Source: Rhizobiales bacterium 2SD (GTDB lineage Bacteria; Pseudomonadota; Alphaproteobacteria; Rhizobiales; Beijerinckiaceae). From it: a DNA stretch of 64,000 nt. This document shows positions 52,322 to 60,957 of this stretch, piece by piece. A program made the translations under genes and the position numbers. The notes under the pieces were generated by a model. The model did no database searches. It saw nothing but the letters and a program-made list of their open reading frames with translations, and was not told the origin of the DNA. The stretch lies in NCBI GenBank assembly GCA_005502805.1, contig SCMY01000003.1, positions 186,001 to 250,000 on the forward strand, in the 5' to 3' direction. Position 1 is the stretch's first letter, and each line of letters opens with the position of its first letter.

Positions 52322-53239
52322 ATGGGTTCCTTCGTCGTCAAGCGGTTGCTGGTCACCGTCCTCGTCCTGATCGTCGTCTCGATCATCTCTTTCTCGCTCG
52401 TCCATCTCTCCGGCGATCCGGCGGTGGCGATGGCCGGCGAGCGTGCTTCGCCCGAGCAGATCGCCGAAATCCGCAAGGCCTATGGTTATGACCGGCCGTT
52501 CCATGAGCAATATCTCAGCTGGGTCGGCCGCTTCGTCAGCGGCGATTTCGGCCGCTCGACCTATCTCAAGGAGGATGTCGGGCCGGTCCTGGCGCGGCAT
52601 ATCCCGATCACCGCGACGCTCGGCGTGCTGGCGCTCGCCTTCGCGCTGCTGGTCGCGGTGCCGCTTGGCGTCATCGCCGCGCTCTGGCCCAACACGATCA
52701 TCGACCGGATCGCGCTGGTTCTGGCAGTGGCCGGGCAGGCGATGCCGTCCTTCCTGTCCTCGCTGGCACTGATCTACGGCTTCGGCGTGATGCTGCGCTG
52801 GCTGCCGGTCTCCGGCACGGCGACATGGCAGCACTATATCCTGCCGGCGGTGGCGCTCGGCTACTATGCCGCCCCGGCGATCATGCGCCTGACCCGCTCC
52901 GGCATGATGGATGTGCTGAAATCCGACCATGTCCGCACTGCGCGCGCCTATGGCCTCAGTCCCTGGCGGGTCGTGCTGCGCCACGGCCTGCGCCACGCCA
53001 TCATCCCGGTGGTGGCGGTCGCGACCGTGCAGTTCGGCTACATGCTCGGCGGCTCGGTGGTGGTCGAGGCAGTGTTCTCGATGAACGGGCTCGGCAATCT
53101 CGCCTGGCTCTCGATCCGCCGCTACGACGTCGAGGTCATCCAGGCAATCCTGCTCGTGATCGCCGCGACCTATGCGGTGCTGACGCTCGCAGCCGATCTC
53201 CTGAACGCTGCCCTCGACCCCAGGATCCGGACGAGCTGA
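52322..53239 (+). CDS. Peptide-type ABC transporter permease (DppB-like)
   Basis: A 305-residue inner-membrane permease of the DppB/OppB group: VVKRLLVTVLVLIVVSIISFSLVHLSGDP, about six helices, and the motif TRSGMMDVLKSDHVRTARAYGLSPWRVVLRHGLRHAIIPV that contacts the ATPases. It forms half of the channel. Its stop overlaps the next start by one base (TGATG). Confidence 0.94.
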   Translation: MGSFVVKRLLVTVLVLIVVSIISFSLVHLSGDPAVAMAGERASPEQIAEIRKAYGYDRPFHEQYLSWVGRFVSGDFGRSTYLKEDVGPVLARHIPITATLGVLALAFALLVAVPLGVIAALWPNTIIDRIALVLAVAGQAMPSFLSSLALIYGFGVMLRWLPVSGTATWQHYILPAVALGYYAAPAIMRLTRSGMMDVLKSDHVRTARAYGLSPWRVVLRHGLRHAIIPVVAVATVQFGYMLGGSVVVEAVFSMNGLGNLAWLSIRRYDVEVIQAILLVIAATYAVLTLAADLLNAALDPRIRTS

Positions 53240-54165
53240 TGGCCGATACCAGCCTCATCGACGGCGCATCGGCGTCAATCTCCGCAGCGCCAGCGGCAAA
53301 GCCGATGCCGACGCCCGGCCAGATCGCGCTCAGGCGCATGGCCAGGCATCCCGGCTTCTGGTTCGGCGGGATCGTGCTCGGCGTCTTCGTCCTGGCAGCG
53401 ATCGCCGCGCCCCTGCTGACGCCCTATGATCCCGGCACGCAGGATCTCGCGCGGCGCCTGGCGGCGCCGGTCTGGAACAGCGCCGGCAGCTGGCAGCACC
53501 CGCTCGGCACCGACCATCTCGGCCGCGACTATCTCGCGCTCTTGCTCTATGGCGCCCGCATCTCGCTCTTCGTCGGCTTCGCCACCGTGCTGATCTCCGG
53601 GCTGATCGGCACGGTGCTCGGCGTCGCTGCCGGCTATTGGGGCGGGCGGGTCGATCTCTTCGTCAATTTCCTGCTCACCGTCCGCCTGACGCTGCCGGTG
53701 GTGCTCGTCGCGCTCGTCGCCGTCGCCGTGCTCGGCCAGTCGCTGCCCTTGCTCGTGCTGGTCATCGGCGGCCTGCTCTGGGACCGGCTGGTGATCGTCA
53801 CGCGCACCGCGACGCAGCAGCTCGTCGGCCGCGAATTCGTCACGGCCGCCCGCGCCATCGGCAGCTCGACGCCGCGCATCCTCATGCGCGAGATCCTGCC
53901 GAACATCACCAGCGCGCTGATCGTCGTCGGCACGCTGGAGCTCGCCCGTGCCATCCTGATGGAAGCGACGCTGACCTTCCTCGGGCTCGGCATCCAGCCG
54001 CCGCTGACCTCCTGGGGCCTGATGATCTCGGAGGCAAAGAGCCAGTTCCTGTTCCGGCCCTGGCTGATCGCCATTCCCGGCACGGCGCTGATCCTGCTGA
54101 TCCTGGCGATCAACATCCTGGGCGATGCGTTGCGCGACGTCCTCTCGCCCGAGGGGAGGGCCTGA
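53239..54165 (+). CDS. Peptide-type ABC transporter permease (DppC-like)
   Basis: A 308-residue permease of the DppC/OppC group. After a cytoplasmic N-terminus it shows LLTPYDPGTQDLARRL, HPLGTDHLGRDYLALLLYGARISL, then the ATPase contact FVTAARAIGSSTPRILMREILPN and the ending LGDALRDVLSPEGRA. It completes the heterodimeric channel with the DppB-like protein and is translationally coupled to it. The ATPase genes follow after 3 bases. Confidence 0.94.
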   Translation: MADTSLIDGASASISAAPAAKPMPTPGQIALRRMARHPGFWFGGIVLGVFVLAAIAAPLLTPYDPGTQDLARRLAAPVWNSAGSWQHPLGTDHLGRDYLALLLYGARISLFVGFATVLISGLIGTVLGVAAGYWGGRVDLFVNFLLTVRLTLPVVLVALVAVAVLGQSLPLLVLVIGGLLWDRLVIVTRTATQQLVGREFVTAARAIGSSTPRILMREILPNITSALIVVGTLELARAILMEATLTFLGLGIQPPLTSWGLMISEAKSQFLFRPWLIAIPGTALILLILAINILGDALRDVLSPEGRA

Positions 54166-54168
54166 GCC

Positions 54169-55188
54169 ATGACGCCTTTGCTCGAAATCCGCAGTCTCAG
54201 CCTGGAGATTCCGGTCAATGACGGGCTGCTGCGCCCGATCCGCAGCGTCGACCTCACCGTCGAGCGTGGCGAGACCGTCGCCATCGTCGGCGAATCCGGC
54301 TGCGGCAAGAGCCTGACCTCGCTCGCGGTGATGGGCCTGCAGCCGCAGAACGCGCGGCTCTCGGCTGAGCGCCTCGCCTTCCAGGGCGAGAGCCTGCTCG
54401 GGCTCGACCGGCGGCGCTGGCAGGCAATCCGTGGCAAGCGCATCGCCATGATCTTCCAGGACCCGATGACGGCGTTCGATCCCTGCTATCGCATGGGCGA
54501 CCAGATGGCCGAGATCCTGCGCCAGCATCGCCCGGTGTCGCGGGCCGAGGCGCGCGAGCGGATCGTCGCCCTGCTGCGGCGGGTCGGCGTGCCGGCGCCG
54601 GAGGACCGGCTCGACCAGTTTCCGCACCAGCTCTCCGGTGGCTTGCGCCAGCGCATGATGATCGCGACGGCGCTGCTCTGCGAACCCGAGCTGATCATCG
54701 CCGACGAGCCGACGACGGCGCTCGACGTCACCATCCAGGCGCAGATCCTGCGGCTCCTCGCCGATGTGCAGCAGGAGACCGGCGTCGGTTTGATACTGGT
54801 CACGCACGATATCGGCGTCGTCGCCGGCCTCGCCGACCGGGTGGTCGTGATGTATGGCGGCGAAGTCGTCGAGAGCGGCACGACCGACGAGGTGCTCGGC
54901 AGCCCGCGCCATCCCTATACCGCCGGGCTGATGCGCTCGATTCCCGTGCCTGGGCGGACGCGTCGCGGCCAGCCGCTCGGCCATATTCCGGGCCTGGTCC
55001 CGCGCCCGATCGCGCCGCTGACCGCCTGCGGCTTCCTCGATCGCTGTGAATTCCGTCACGAGGCCTGCGCCGCCGCGCCCGTTCCGCTGCGTAGTGGCGC
55101 CGGCGAACGCCAATTGCGCTGCCTCCTGCCGATCGAGACACCGCGCCAGCCGGCCGAGCCGCTCGTCGCCGCAACGGCCATCGCATGA
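54169..55188 (+). CDS. Peptide-type ABC transporter ATPase (DppD-like)
   Basis: A 339-residue ATPase: Walker A GESGCGKSLT, signature LSGGLRQRMMIATALL, Walker B LIIADEPTTALDV, H-loop VTHDIGVVAGLADR. A C-terminal oligopeptide/dipeptide extension with RHPYTAGLMRSIP is followed by cysteines (CGFLDRCEFRHEACAAAP) of the type that bind an Fe-S cluster in DppD proteins. It energises transport with the DppF-like subunit. Confidence 0.94.
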   Translation: MTPLLEIRSLSLEIPVNDGLLRPIRSVDLTVERGETVAIVGESGCGKSLTSLAVMGLQPQNARLSAERLAFQGESLLGLDRRRWQAIRGKRIAMIFQDPMTAFDPCYRMGDQMAEILRQHRPVSRAEARERIVALLRRVGVPAPEDRLDQFPHQLSGGLRQRMMIATALLCEPELIIADEPTTALDVTIQAQILRLLADVQQETGVGLILVTHDIGVVAGLADRVVVMYGGEVVESGTTDEVLGSPRHPYTAGLMRSIPVPGRTRRGQPLGHIPGLVPRPIAPLTACGFLDRCEFRHEACAAAPVPLRSGAGERQLRCLLPIETPRQPAEPLVAATAIA

Positions 55189-55195
55189 GGACAAG

Positions 55196-56155
55196 ATGAG
55201 CCTGCTCGAAATCACCGGCGCGACGCGCCATTATCAGGTCAGCGCCGGCCTGCGCCGCGGCCGGGTGCTGCAGGCGGTGCGCGGCATCGACCTTGCTGTC
55301 GAGGAGGGCGAGATTCTCGCCATCGTCGGCGAGTCCGGCTGTGGCAAGAGCACGTTGGCGCGGCTCCTGCTCGGAATCGAGGAGCCGAGCTCGGGCAGCA
55401 TCACGGTCGGCGGCAGGCCGATCGGCGCCTATGGCCGGGTCGAGCGGGCCAGGCTGATCCAGCCGATCTTCCAGGATCCGTATTCCTCGCTCAACCCGCG
55501 CATGACGGTAGCGGGTGCGATCGCGGCGCCGCTCGAAGTGCGCGGCGTCGGCAATGGCCGCTCGCGCCTTGCCGCCGTGCACGAGATCATGGATGCGGTC
55601 GGGCTGGCGCGCTATCTCGCCGGTGCCTATCCGAGCCAGCTCTCGGGCGGGCAGCGCCAGCGCGTCGCCATCGCCCGCGCCCTGATCGGCGAGCCAAAGA
55701 TCCTGATCTGCGACGAGCCGACCTCGGCGCTCGACGTTTCCGTGCAGTCACAGATCCTCAACCTGCTCGCCCGTCTGCATCGCAGCTTCCGGCTGACCAT
55801 CGTGCTGATCAGCCACAACCTCGCCGTGGTCGGCCATCTCGCCGACCGGGTCGCGGTGATGTACCTCGGCAAGGTCGTCGAGGCCGGGCCGACGGAGGCG
55901 GTCTTCGCCGAGCCGCGCCATCCCTATACGCGCGAATTGATGCAGGCGATCCTGCCGCCGGAGCTCGGTCGCGGCCTGCCGGAGCTTCGTCTCAAGGGCG
56001 AATTCCCGAGCCCGCTCGCCCCGCCGACCGGCTGTGCCTTCCATCCGCGCTGCATCCGGGCAGGTGACGCCTGCCGCGAGGCCGTGCCCGAACTTGCCGG
56101 GAGCGAGCGCCTCGTCGCCTGCCACTATCCCTTGCGCGAGCCCGTCCACGCCTGA
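55196..56155 (+). CDS. Peptide-type ABC transporter ATPase (DppF-like)
   Basis: A 319-residue ATPase: Walker A GESGCGKSTLARLLL, FQDPYSSLNPRMTV, signature LSGGQRQRVAIARAL, Walker [19 protein letters not shown], and a C-terminal GCAFHPRCIRAGDACREAVP cysteine region. It pairs with the DppD-like subunit and closes the operon. The ATG at 55196 lies just behind the previous stop with AGGAC. A stem-loop follows its stop. Confidence 0.94.
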   Translation: MSLLEITGATRHYQVSAGLRRGRVLQAVRGIDLAVEEGEILAIVGESGCGKSTLARLLLGIEEPSSGSITVGGRPIGAYGRVERARLIQPIFQDPYSSLNPRMTVAGAIAAPLEVRGVGNGRSRLAAVHEIMDAVGLARYLAGAYPSQLSGGQRQRVAIARALIGEPKILICDEPTSALDVSVQSQILNLLARLHRSFRLTIVLISHNLAVVGHLADRVAVMYLGKVVEAGPTEAVFAEPRHPYTRELMQAILPPELGRGLPELRLKGEFPSPLAPPTGCAFHPRCIRAGDACREAVPELAGSERLVACHYPLREPVHA

Positions 56156-56186
56156 CGGCAGAGCAGCACTTCAGTCGCTCTGCCGT
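56155..56186 (+). terminator. Stem-loop ending the peptide ABC operon
   Basis: A perfect 10-bp stem ACGGCAGAGC/GCTCTGCCGT with a 12-base loop begins at the stop codon of the last ATPase gene. Only GGTTATT follows, so termination may be incomplete or Rho-assisted. Confidence 0.55.
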
Positions 56187-56223
56187 CGGTTATTGAAGCC
56201 TGCCGATTTTACTCGGAACCTCG

Positions 56224-56330
56224 CCGTCATCCTGGACAAGCGGCGAAGCCGCGCAGTTCCGGGATCCATCGTAGGGCTCTGGAGCTCTGCGATGGATCCC
56301 GGGACGAGCTTCGCTCGCCCAGGATGACGG
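56224..56330. repeat. Extragenic palindromic repeat element
   Basis: A 107-base imperfect palindrome between operons. The outer arms CCGTCATCCTGG/CCAGGATGACGG and the inner arms GGGATCCATCG/CGATGGATCCC pair over the whole length, with AGCGGCGAAGCCGC-type arms between. Elements of exactly this style are dispersed in many Hyphomicrobiales genomes. They may act as transcription barriers, mRNA stabilisers or mobile palindromes. Only this full copy is seen in the window. Confidence 0.85.
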
Positions 56331-56361
56331 CATGGTTCGTGGGAACCCAGCGTGCTCTAGA

Positions 56362-56763
56362 TTAATCCCGCTTGGCTGCGGTGAGGTCGGCTTCGATCAG
56401 CCACTCCGGCAGAGCGAGCCCGGCGACGACCACCGCGGTCGTGGCCGGCGGATTGCCCTTGAAATAGCGGTTGCGGATGTTGGCGTAGGTGATGATGTCG
56501 GCCGGCTTCAGGCAGTAGGCGGTGATCTTCACGACATCGGTGAAGCCCATGCCGGCCGAGGCGAGGATCGCCTCGAAATTCGCCATCAACTGCTCGACCT
56601 GTTCCTCCAGGGTCGCCGGCAGCGAGCCGTCGCGGCGCACGCCGACCTGGCCGGCGACATAGAGCTGGCGGCTGTTGGTCGGGACCTCGACACCATGGGC
56701 GTAAAGGTTCTGCGTTGGCGGCGCGACGGCGTCGGGATTGTGACGAAGGTTGGCTGAGGTCAT
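56362..56763 (-). CDS. RidA family protein lacking the catalytic Arg
   Basis: A 133-residue protein of the RidA/YjgF/Rid family: SRQLYVAGQVGVRRDGSLP, EEQVEQLMANFEAILASAGMGFTDVVKITAY, NIRNRYFKGNPPATTAVVVAGLALPEWLIEADL. RidA hydrolyses reactive enamines and imines. The deaminase Arg (PAR in E. coli RidA, position 105) is Thr108 here (PPATTAVVV), as in Rid subgroups without imine deaminase activity. It is the last gene of the minus-strand series running from the amide-type importer, so it may serve an amine or imine step in that pathway. Confidence 0.9.
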   Translation of the reverse strand: MTSANLRHNPDAVAPPTQNLYAHGVEVPTNSRQLYVAGQVGVRRDGSLPATLEEQVEQLMANFEAILASAGMGFTDVVKITAYCLKPADIITYANIRNRYFKGNPPATTAVVVAGLALPEWLIEADLTAAKRD

Positions 56764-56900
56764 CGCTCGTCTCCTGTCGTTTCATGAAAAGCCGATGCTG
56801 ACGCCGCCCGCCTCACGCGCAGCAGCAATCGATTGCCCCGGCGGAGCATCGGGTCCGCCGGGGCGTGGCTCGGTGATGGGGCAGGCCGCTCAGCGCGGGA

Positions 56901-57329
56901 TCAGCGCACGCGATCCCAGATCAGCGTCGAGATCGTCAGCCGGCCGTCCCAGGGGCTGTGGGAGGGGCCGGCGATGATGGTCAGCGTGTCGCCTTCGAGC
57001 TTGAAGCGACGGACCTGGTCGGTGCCGGACCAGGCCTCGTTCCAGGAGATCTCGACATGGTGCGTCACTGTCTCGCCGGAGACCGAATAGTGGCCGGCAT
57101 AGGCGGTCAGGGCCTTGAACAGAGCAAGCGCCTCCTCGTCGGTCGGGCCGAGGCCCTTGGGCGGCGCCCGTTCTTCCGGTGCATTGATGATCGAGAAGCG
57201 GCGATCGGCAGTGTAGGTCAGCAGCCCTTGCGGCTTGTCGCCCCGCGGATAGAGCACCTCGCCGGTCTCCGGCAGCTCCTGCCGGTGCGATTTCAGTCGC
57301 CAGGTCGAGATCAGGCCTTCAGGGATCAT
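56901..57329 (-). CDS. Lipocalin-like domain protein
   Basis: A 142-residue single-domain protein: LISTWRLKSHRQELPETGEVLYPRGDKPQGLLTYTADRRFSI, YAGHYSVSGETVTHHVEISWNEAWSGTDQVRRFKLEGDTLTI and a C-terminal LIWDRVR. The pattern is that of the bacterial lipocalin-like (DUF1348-neighbouring) beta-barrel family. It has no signal peptide, so it is cytoplasmic and may bind a small hydrophobic metabolite or act as an isomerase. It lies between an old-yellow-enzyme gene and a RidA-like gene on the same strand. Confidence 0.8.
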   Translation of the reverse strand: MIPEGLISTWRLKSHRQELPETGEVLYPRGDKPQGLLTYTADRRFSIINAPEERAPPKGLGPTDEEALALFKALTAYAGHYSVSGETVTHHVEISWNEAWSGTDQVRRFKLEGDTLTIIAGPSHSPWDGRLTISTLIWDRVR

Positions 57330-57368
57330 GTCGGTCTCCGCAGCAAGTGGAAGAGATGGCTGCCGGCT

Positions 57369-58487
57369 TCAGCCGGCGGCGTGGGCTCGCGGGCGCAAGG
57401 TCGCGCCCTTCCAGAGCGAGGGATCGGCGCCGCGATATTGCGGCGGATAGGCAAGCTCGGCGCCGAGCGCCTCGGCCGCGTGCCAGACCCAGCGCGGATC
57501 GTCGAGGAAGCCGCGCGCCAGCGCGACCATGTCGACTTGGCCGCTGGCGACCGCGTCCTCCGCCATGCGCGGATCGACGATCAGCCCGACCGCCTGGGTG
57601 ACCATCCCGGTCGCCTTGCGCAAGGCAGCGGCGAGCGGCAGCAGGTAGCCCGGCCAGGAGACGATCTTCTGGTCGCCGGAGAGGCTGCCGCGCGACAGGC
57701 AGACATAGTCGAAGCCGATCGCCTTGAGTTCGCGCGTATAGGCGATCGTCTCGGCGAGCGAAGCCGCATCGGTCGCATCCTCGGCATCGAGCCTGGCGCC
57801 GAGCGCCTTCCGCGCCGGCCAGGCCTCGCGCAGCCGCCGCGCCACCGCGAGCGGGAAGCGCATGCGGTTTTCGAGCGAGCCGCCATAGCCGTCCTGCCGC
57901 CTATTGCTCTGCGCCGACAGGAAGGAGTGCAGCAGGTAGCCATGCGCGCAGTGATATTCGACCACATCGAAGCCGATGCGGTCAGCGCGCTCAGCCGCAT
58001 CGACGAAGGCGGCCGCGATGCGCTCCATGCCGGCCTCGTCGAGCGCCTCCGGCACGGCGCGCTTGCCGTCATAGGGCAGGGCGCTCGGGCCGACGATCGG
58101 CCAGCCGCCTTCTTCGGGCTTCAAACCGTGCCCGCCATCCCAGGGCATATGGCAGGAGCCCTTGCGCCCGGCATGGCCGAGCTGGATGCCGAGCGGCATG
58201 TCGCCGCCGGCATAGCGCAGCATGGTCACGACCCGGGCGAGCGCCGCCTCCTGCGCGTCGGAATAGAGCGCAAGGCAGAGCGGCGAGATCCGCCCGGCCG
58301 GCTCCACCGCCGTTGCCTCCAGCAGGAGGAGACCGGCGCGAGACATGGCGAACTGCCCGAGATGGGCCATGTGCCAGTCCGAAGCCGCGCCATCGGGCGC
58401 GCTGTACTGGCACATCGGCGAGATGACCACGCGGTTGGGGAAGGTGACCCCGGACAGCGTGATCGGCGAGAACAGCGTGCTCGTCAT
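57369..58487 (-). CDS. NADH:flavin oxidoreductase (YqjM-type old yellow enzyme)
   Basis: A 372-residue FMN-dependent TIM-barrel oxidoreductase of the classical OYE family. ISPMCQYSA has Cys26 at the YqjM position. GIQLGHAGRKGS, the substrate-binding His pair region EYHCAHGYLLHSFLSAQSNRR, and LARGFLDDPRWVWHAAEAL are typical. It reduces activated C=C bonds with NAD(P)H. The start overlaps the aldehyde dehydrogenase stop (58487-58489), so translation is coupled. In this operon it probably processes the organic part of an imported compound. Confidence 0.92.
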   Translation of the reverse strand: MTSTLFSPITLSGVTFPNRVVISPMCQYSAPDGAASDWHMAHLGQFAMSRAGLLLLEATAVEPAGRISPLCLALYSDAQEAALARVVTMLRYAGGDMPLGIQLGHAGRKGSCHMPWDGGHGLKPEEGGWPIVGPSALPYDGKRAVPEALDEAGMERIAAAFVDAAERADRIGFDVVEYHCAHGYLLHSFLSAQSNRRQDGYGGSLENRMRFPLAVARRLREAWPARKALGARLDAEDATDAASLAETIAYTRELKAIGFDYVCLSRGSLSGDQKIVSWPGYLLPLAAALRKATGMVTQAVGLIVDPRMAEDAVASGQVDMVALARGFLDDPRWVWHAAEALGAELAYPPQYRGADPSLWKGATLRPRAHAAG

Positions 58488-59983
58488 CAGGCGGTCCGCA
58501 GCCAGACCGACTTCACGTTCAGATAGTCGTTGAACTGCTGCACGCCGGATTCGCGGCCATAGCCGCTGCGCTTGTAGCCGCCGAAGGGCATGGCCGGGTC
58601 CATCATCTGGTAGCAGTTGATCCAGACCGAGCCGGCGCGGATCGCCTTGGCGAGATAGTGCGCCTTGCGCACGTCATTGGTCCAGACGCCGCTGCCGAGC
58701 CCGTACATGGTGTTGTTGGCGCGGCGGGCGACTTCCTCCAGATCGCTGAAGGGCAGGCTCGACACCACCGGTCCGAAGATCTCCTCCTGCGCGATCCGCA
58801 TCTCGTCGCGAACGCCGGCAAAGACGGTCGGCGGGATGAAGTAGCCGCTGGCGAGCTCGTCCTCGGTCAGCCGGCGCCCGCCGGAAAGGAGCTTCGCGCC
58901 CTCCTGCTGGCCGATGTCGAGATAGCTGGAGACACGGCTGAGCTGCTGCTCGGAGACCAGCGGCCCGATCTGCACCTCGGGGTCGAGGCTGTTGCCGACC
59001 TTCAGCGTCCGGCTGAAAGCGGCGACGCGCTCCATGAACTCGTCATAGATCTTGTCCTCGACGAAGAGGCGGGTGCCGGCGCTGCAGACCTGGCCGGAAT
59101 TGCCGAAGCAGCCCATGGCGGCGCCGGGCACGGCGAGGTCGAGGTCGACATCGGCGAAGACGATGTCGGGCGACTTGCCGCCGAGCTCGAGTGTGACCCG
59201 CTTGAGATTGCCGACCGAGGCCTGGACGATCTTCTGGCCGGTCTCGAAGGAACCGGTGAAGGCGATCTTGTCGACATCGGGATGGCCAGCGAGCGCGGCG
59301 CCCGCGGTCTCGCCGAAGCCGGTGACGATGTTGACGACGCCATCGGGCAGGCCGGCTTCGAGCAGGAGCTCGCCCATGCGCAGGGCCGAAAGGGGCGACT
59401 CCTCAGCCGGCTTCAGCACGGCAGTGCAGCCGGTGGCGAGGACCGGGCCGATCTTCCAGATCCAGGAGACCAGCGGCCCGTTCCACGGCGTGATCGCGCC
59501 GACGACGCCGACCGGCTCCTTCAGCGTATAGGTGACGAATTCGCCGGGCATCGAGTTGTCGACGGTCTCGCCATGCAGCGCCGTCGCCATGCCGGCATAA
59601 TAGCGCAGCAGGCCGAGCAGGCGGCGGCGCGAGGCGCGGGTGCGGCTGATCGGGGCGCCCATGTCGAGCGTGTCGATCAGCGAGAGCTCGTCGAAATGCT
59701 TGTCGACGAGATCCGCGAGCTTGAGGATGACCTGCTGGCGGTCATAGGGCTTGAACTTGCGCCAGGGGCCGTCGAAGGCGCGCCTGGCCGCCGCGACCGC
59801 CGCGTCGATATCCTCGCGGTCGCCCTCGGCGACGCGGGCCAGGACCTGACCGGTCGACGGGTCGATCGTCTCGAAGGTCTTGCCGGAGGCGGCATCGACC
59901 CAGCGTCCGTCGATCAGCAGTTTCTTCGGGCCGCCTTCGAGGAAGGCGAGATGCATGTCGGGTTTTCTGTGCGCGATCGTCAT
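58487..59983 (-). CDS. Aldehyde dehydrogenase family protein
   Basis: A 498-residue NAD(P)+-dependent aldehyde dehydrogenase: TPWNGPLVSWIWKIGPVLATG, the general-base Glu in VTLELGGKSPDIVF, and the catalytic Cys in GNSGQVCSAGTRLFVE, ending with FGGYKRSGYGRESG. It oxidises an aldehyde to the acid in the cytoplasm. Two ATGs compete: at 59992 the AAAGG site touches the start codon, so the ATG at 59983 (MTIAHRKPDMHL) is chosen. It lies between the ABC permeases and the OYE gene, all on the same strand. The specific aldehyde is unknown. Confidence 0.93.
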   Translation of the reverse strand: MTIAHRKPDMHLAFLEGGPKKLLIDGRWVDAASGKTFETIDPSTGQVLARVAEGDREDIDAAVAAARRAFDGPWRKFKPYDRQQVILKLADLVDKHFDELSLIDTLDMGAPISRTRASRRRLLGLLRYYAGMATALHGETVDNSMPGEFVTYTLKEPVGVVGAITPWNGPLVSWIWKIGPVLATGCTAVLKPAEESPLSALRMGELLLEAGLPDGVVNIVTGFGETAGAALAGHPDVDKIAFTGSFETGQKIVQASVGNLKRVTLELGGKSPDIVFADVDLDLAVPGAAMGCFGNSGQVCSAGTRLFVEDKIYDEFMERVAAFSRTLKVGNSLDPEVQIGPLVSEQQLSRVSSYLDIGQQEGAKLLSGGRRLTEDELASGYFIPPTVFAGVRDEMRIAQEEIFGPVVSSLPFSDLEEVARRANNTMYGLGSGVWTNDVRKAHYLAKAIRAGSVWINCYQMMDPAMPFGGYKRSGYGRESGVQQFNDYLNVKSVWLRTA

Positions 59984-60068
59984 CGGATCCATCCTTTCGC
60001 GAGATGCGAGGGTTCGAGGGCCTGCCGGCGCGTTCTGATGGCGCGCGCGGCGGGCAGTCCTGGGGAGA

Positions 60069-60947
60069 TCAGCCCTTCACCGACCCGGCGGTGAGCCCCT
60101 GGACCATGTAGCGTTGGAAAACGAGGGCGAGGATCACCGCCGGAATGGCCGAGAGGAAGCCGGAGGCGGCGATCACCGAGTAGTCGATATTGGCTTGGCC
60201 GAGCATGCCGGCGACCGTCGGCGGCAGCGTCGTGGTGCCCTGTTTCGAGTTCAGCACCTGCGCCACCAAAAACTCGTTCCAGCACAGCACGAAGGTGAAG
60301 GCGCCGGCGGCGACGAGGCCCGGCCCCGAGATCGGCAGGATCACCTTCACGAAGGCCTGCAGGCGCGAGCAGCCATCGACCAGCGCGCTCTCCTCGAGCT
60401 CGCGCGGGATGGTCTCGAAATAGGATTTCAGGATCCAGATCGTGAAGGGGAAGGTGAAGGAGCAATAGGCCAGCACCAGCCCGCTCAGCGTGTTCTGCAG
60501 GCCGAGCTGGCGCATGATCAGGAACAGCGCCGGCATCAGCACCACGACCGGCAGCATGCGGGTGAACAGGATGGCGTAGAGCGTGATCTTCATCACCGGA
60601 TGCTGGCAGCGGGCATAGGCGTAGCCCGCCCCGCTCCCGAGCACGATGTTGAGCGCAGTCACGATCAGCGTGACGACGACGCTGTTGCCGAGCGAAGGCA
60701 GGATCTGCGCCGACTGGTGCTGGGCGTGGAACTCGACCAGCCCGAAGATCTTGGCGTAATTGGCGAAGCTCGGGTTCGGCGGGATCAGCGGCATCGGCCG
60801 GGCCAGCAGATCGCGCTGCTCGCTGATGCTGCTGATGAACAGCCACAGGAACGGCCCGATCAGCCAGAGCGCGACCAGCGCGACGAGACCGTAGAGGCCG
60901 AGCGCCGGCCAGAGCTTGCTGTGACTGCGCGCGATGACGGTCGGCAT
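60069..60947 (-). CDS. Carbohydrate-type ABC transporter permease (MalG-like)
   Basis: A 292-residue inner-membrane permease of the CUT1 class: LWPALGLYGLVALVALWLIGPFLWLFISS, GNSVVVTLIVTALNIVLGSGAGYAYAR, and the EAA motif IPRELEESALVDGCSRLQAFVKVILPISGPG. It ends FQRYMVQGLTAGSVKG, the usual MalG-type end. With the permease encoded just upstream it forms the channel. No ATPase gene is found in this operon within the window. Confidence 0.94.
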   Translation of the reverse strand: MPTVIARSHSKLWPALGLYGLVALVALWLIGPFLWLFISSISEQRDLLARPMPLIPPNPSFANYAKIFGLVEFHAQHQSAQILPSLGNSVVVTLIVTALNIVLGSGAGYAYARCQHPVMKITLYAILFTRMLPVVVLMPALFLIMRQLGLQNTLSGLVLAYCSFTFPFTIWILKSYFETIPRELEESALVDGCSRLQAFVKVILPISGPGLVAAGAFTFVLCWNEFLVAQVLNSKQGTTTLPPTVAGMLGQANIDYSVIAASGFLSAIPAVILALVFQRYMVQGLTAGSVKG

Positions 60948-60957
60948 GGCGCGCCTC

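Noticed and set aside
53275..55215. 646-codon minus-strand frame opposite the DppC/DppD-like genes
   Set aside because: It is antisense to two well-defined transporter genes; low-complexity Asp/Arg/Gln-rich translation.
58658..60094. 478-codon plus-strand frame opposite the aldehyde dehydrogenase
   Set aside because: It is antisense to an enzyme with intact catalytic motifs; no domain features.
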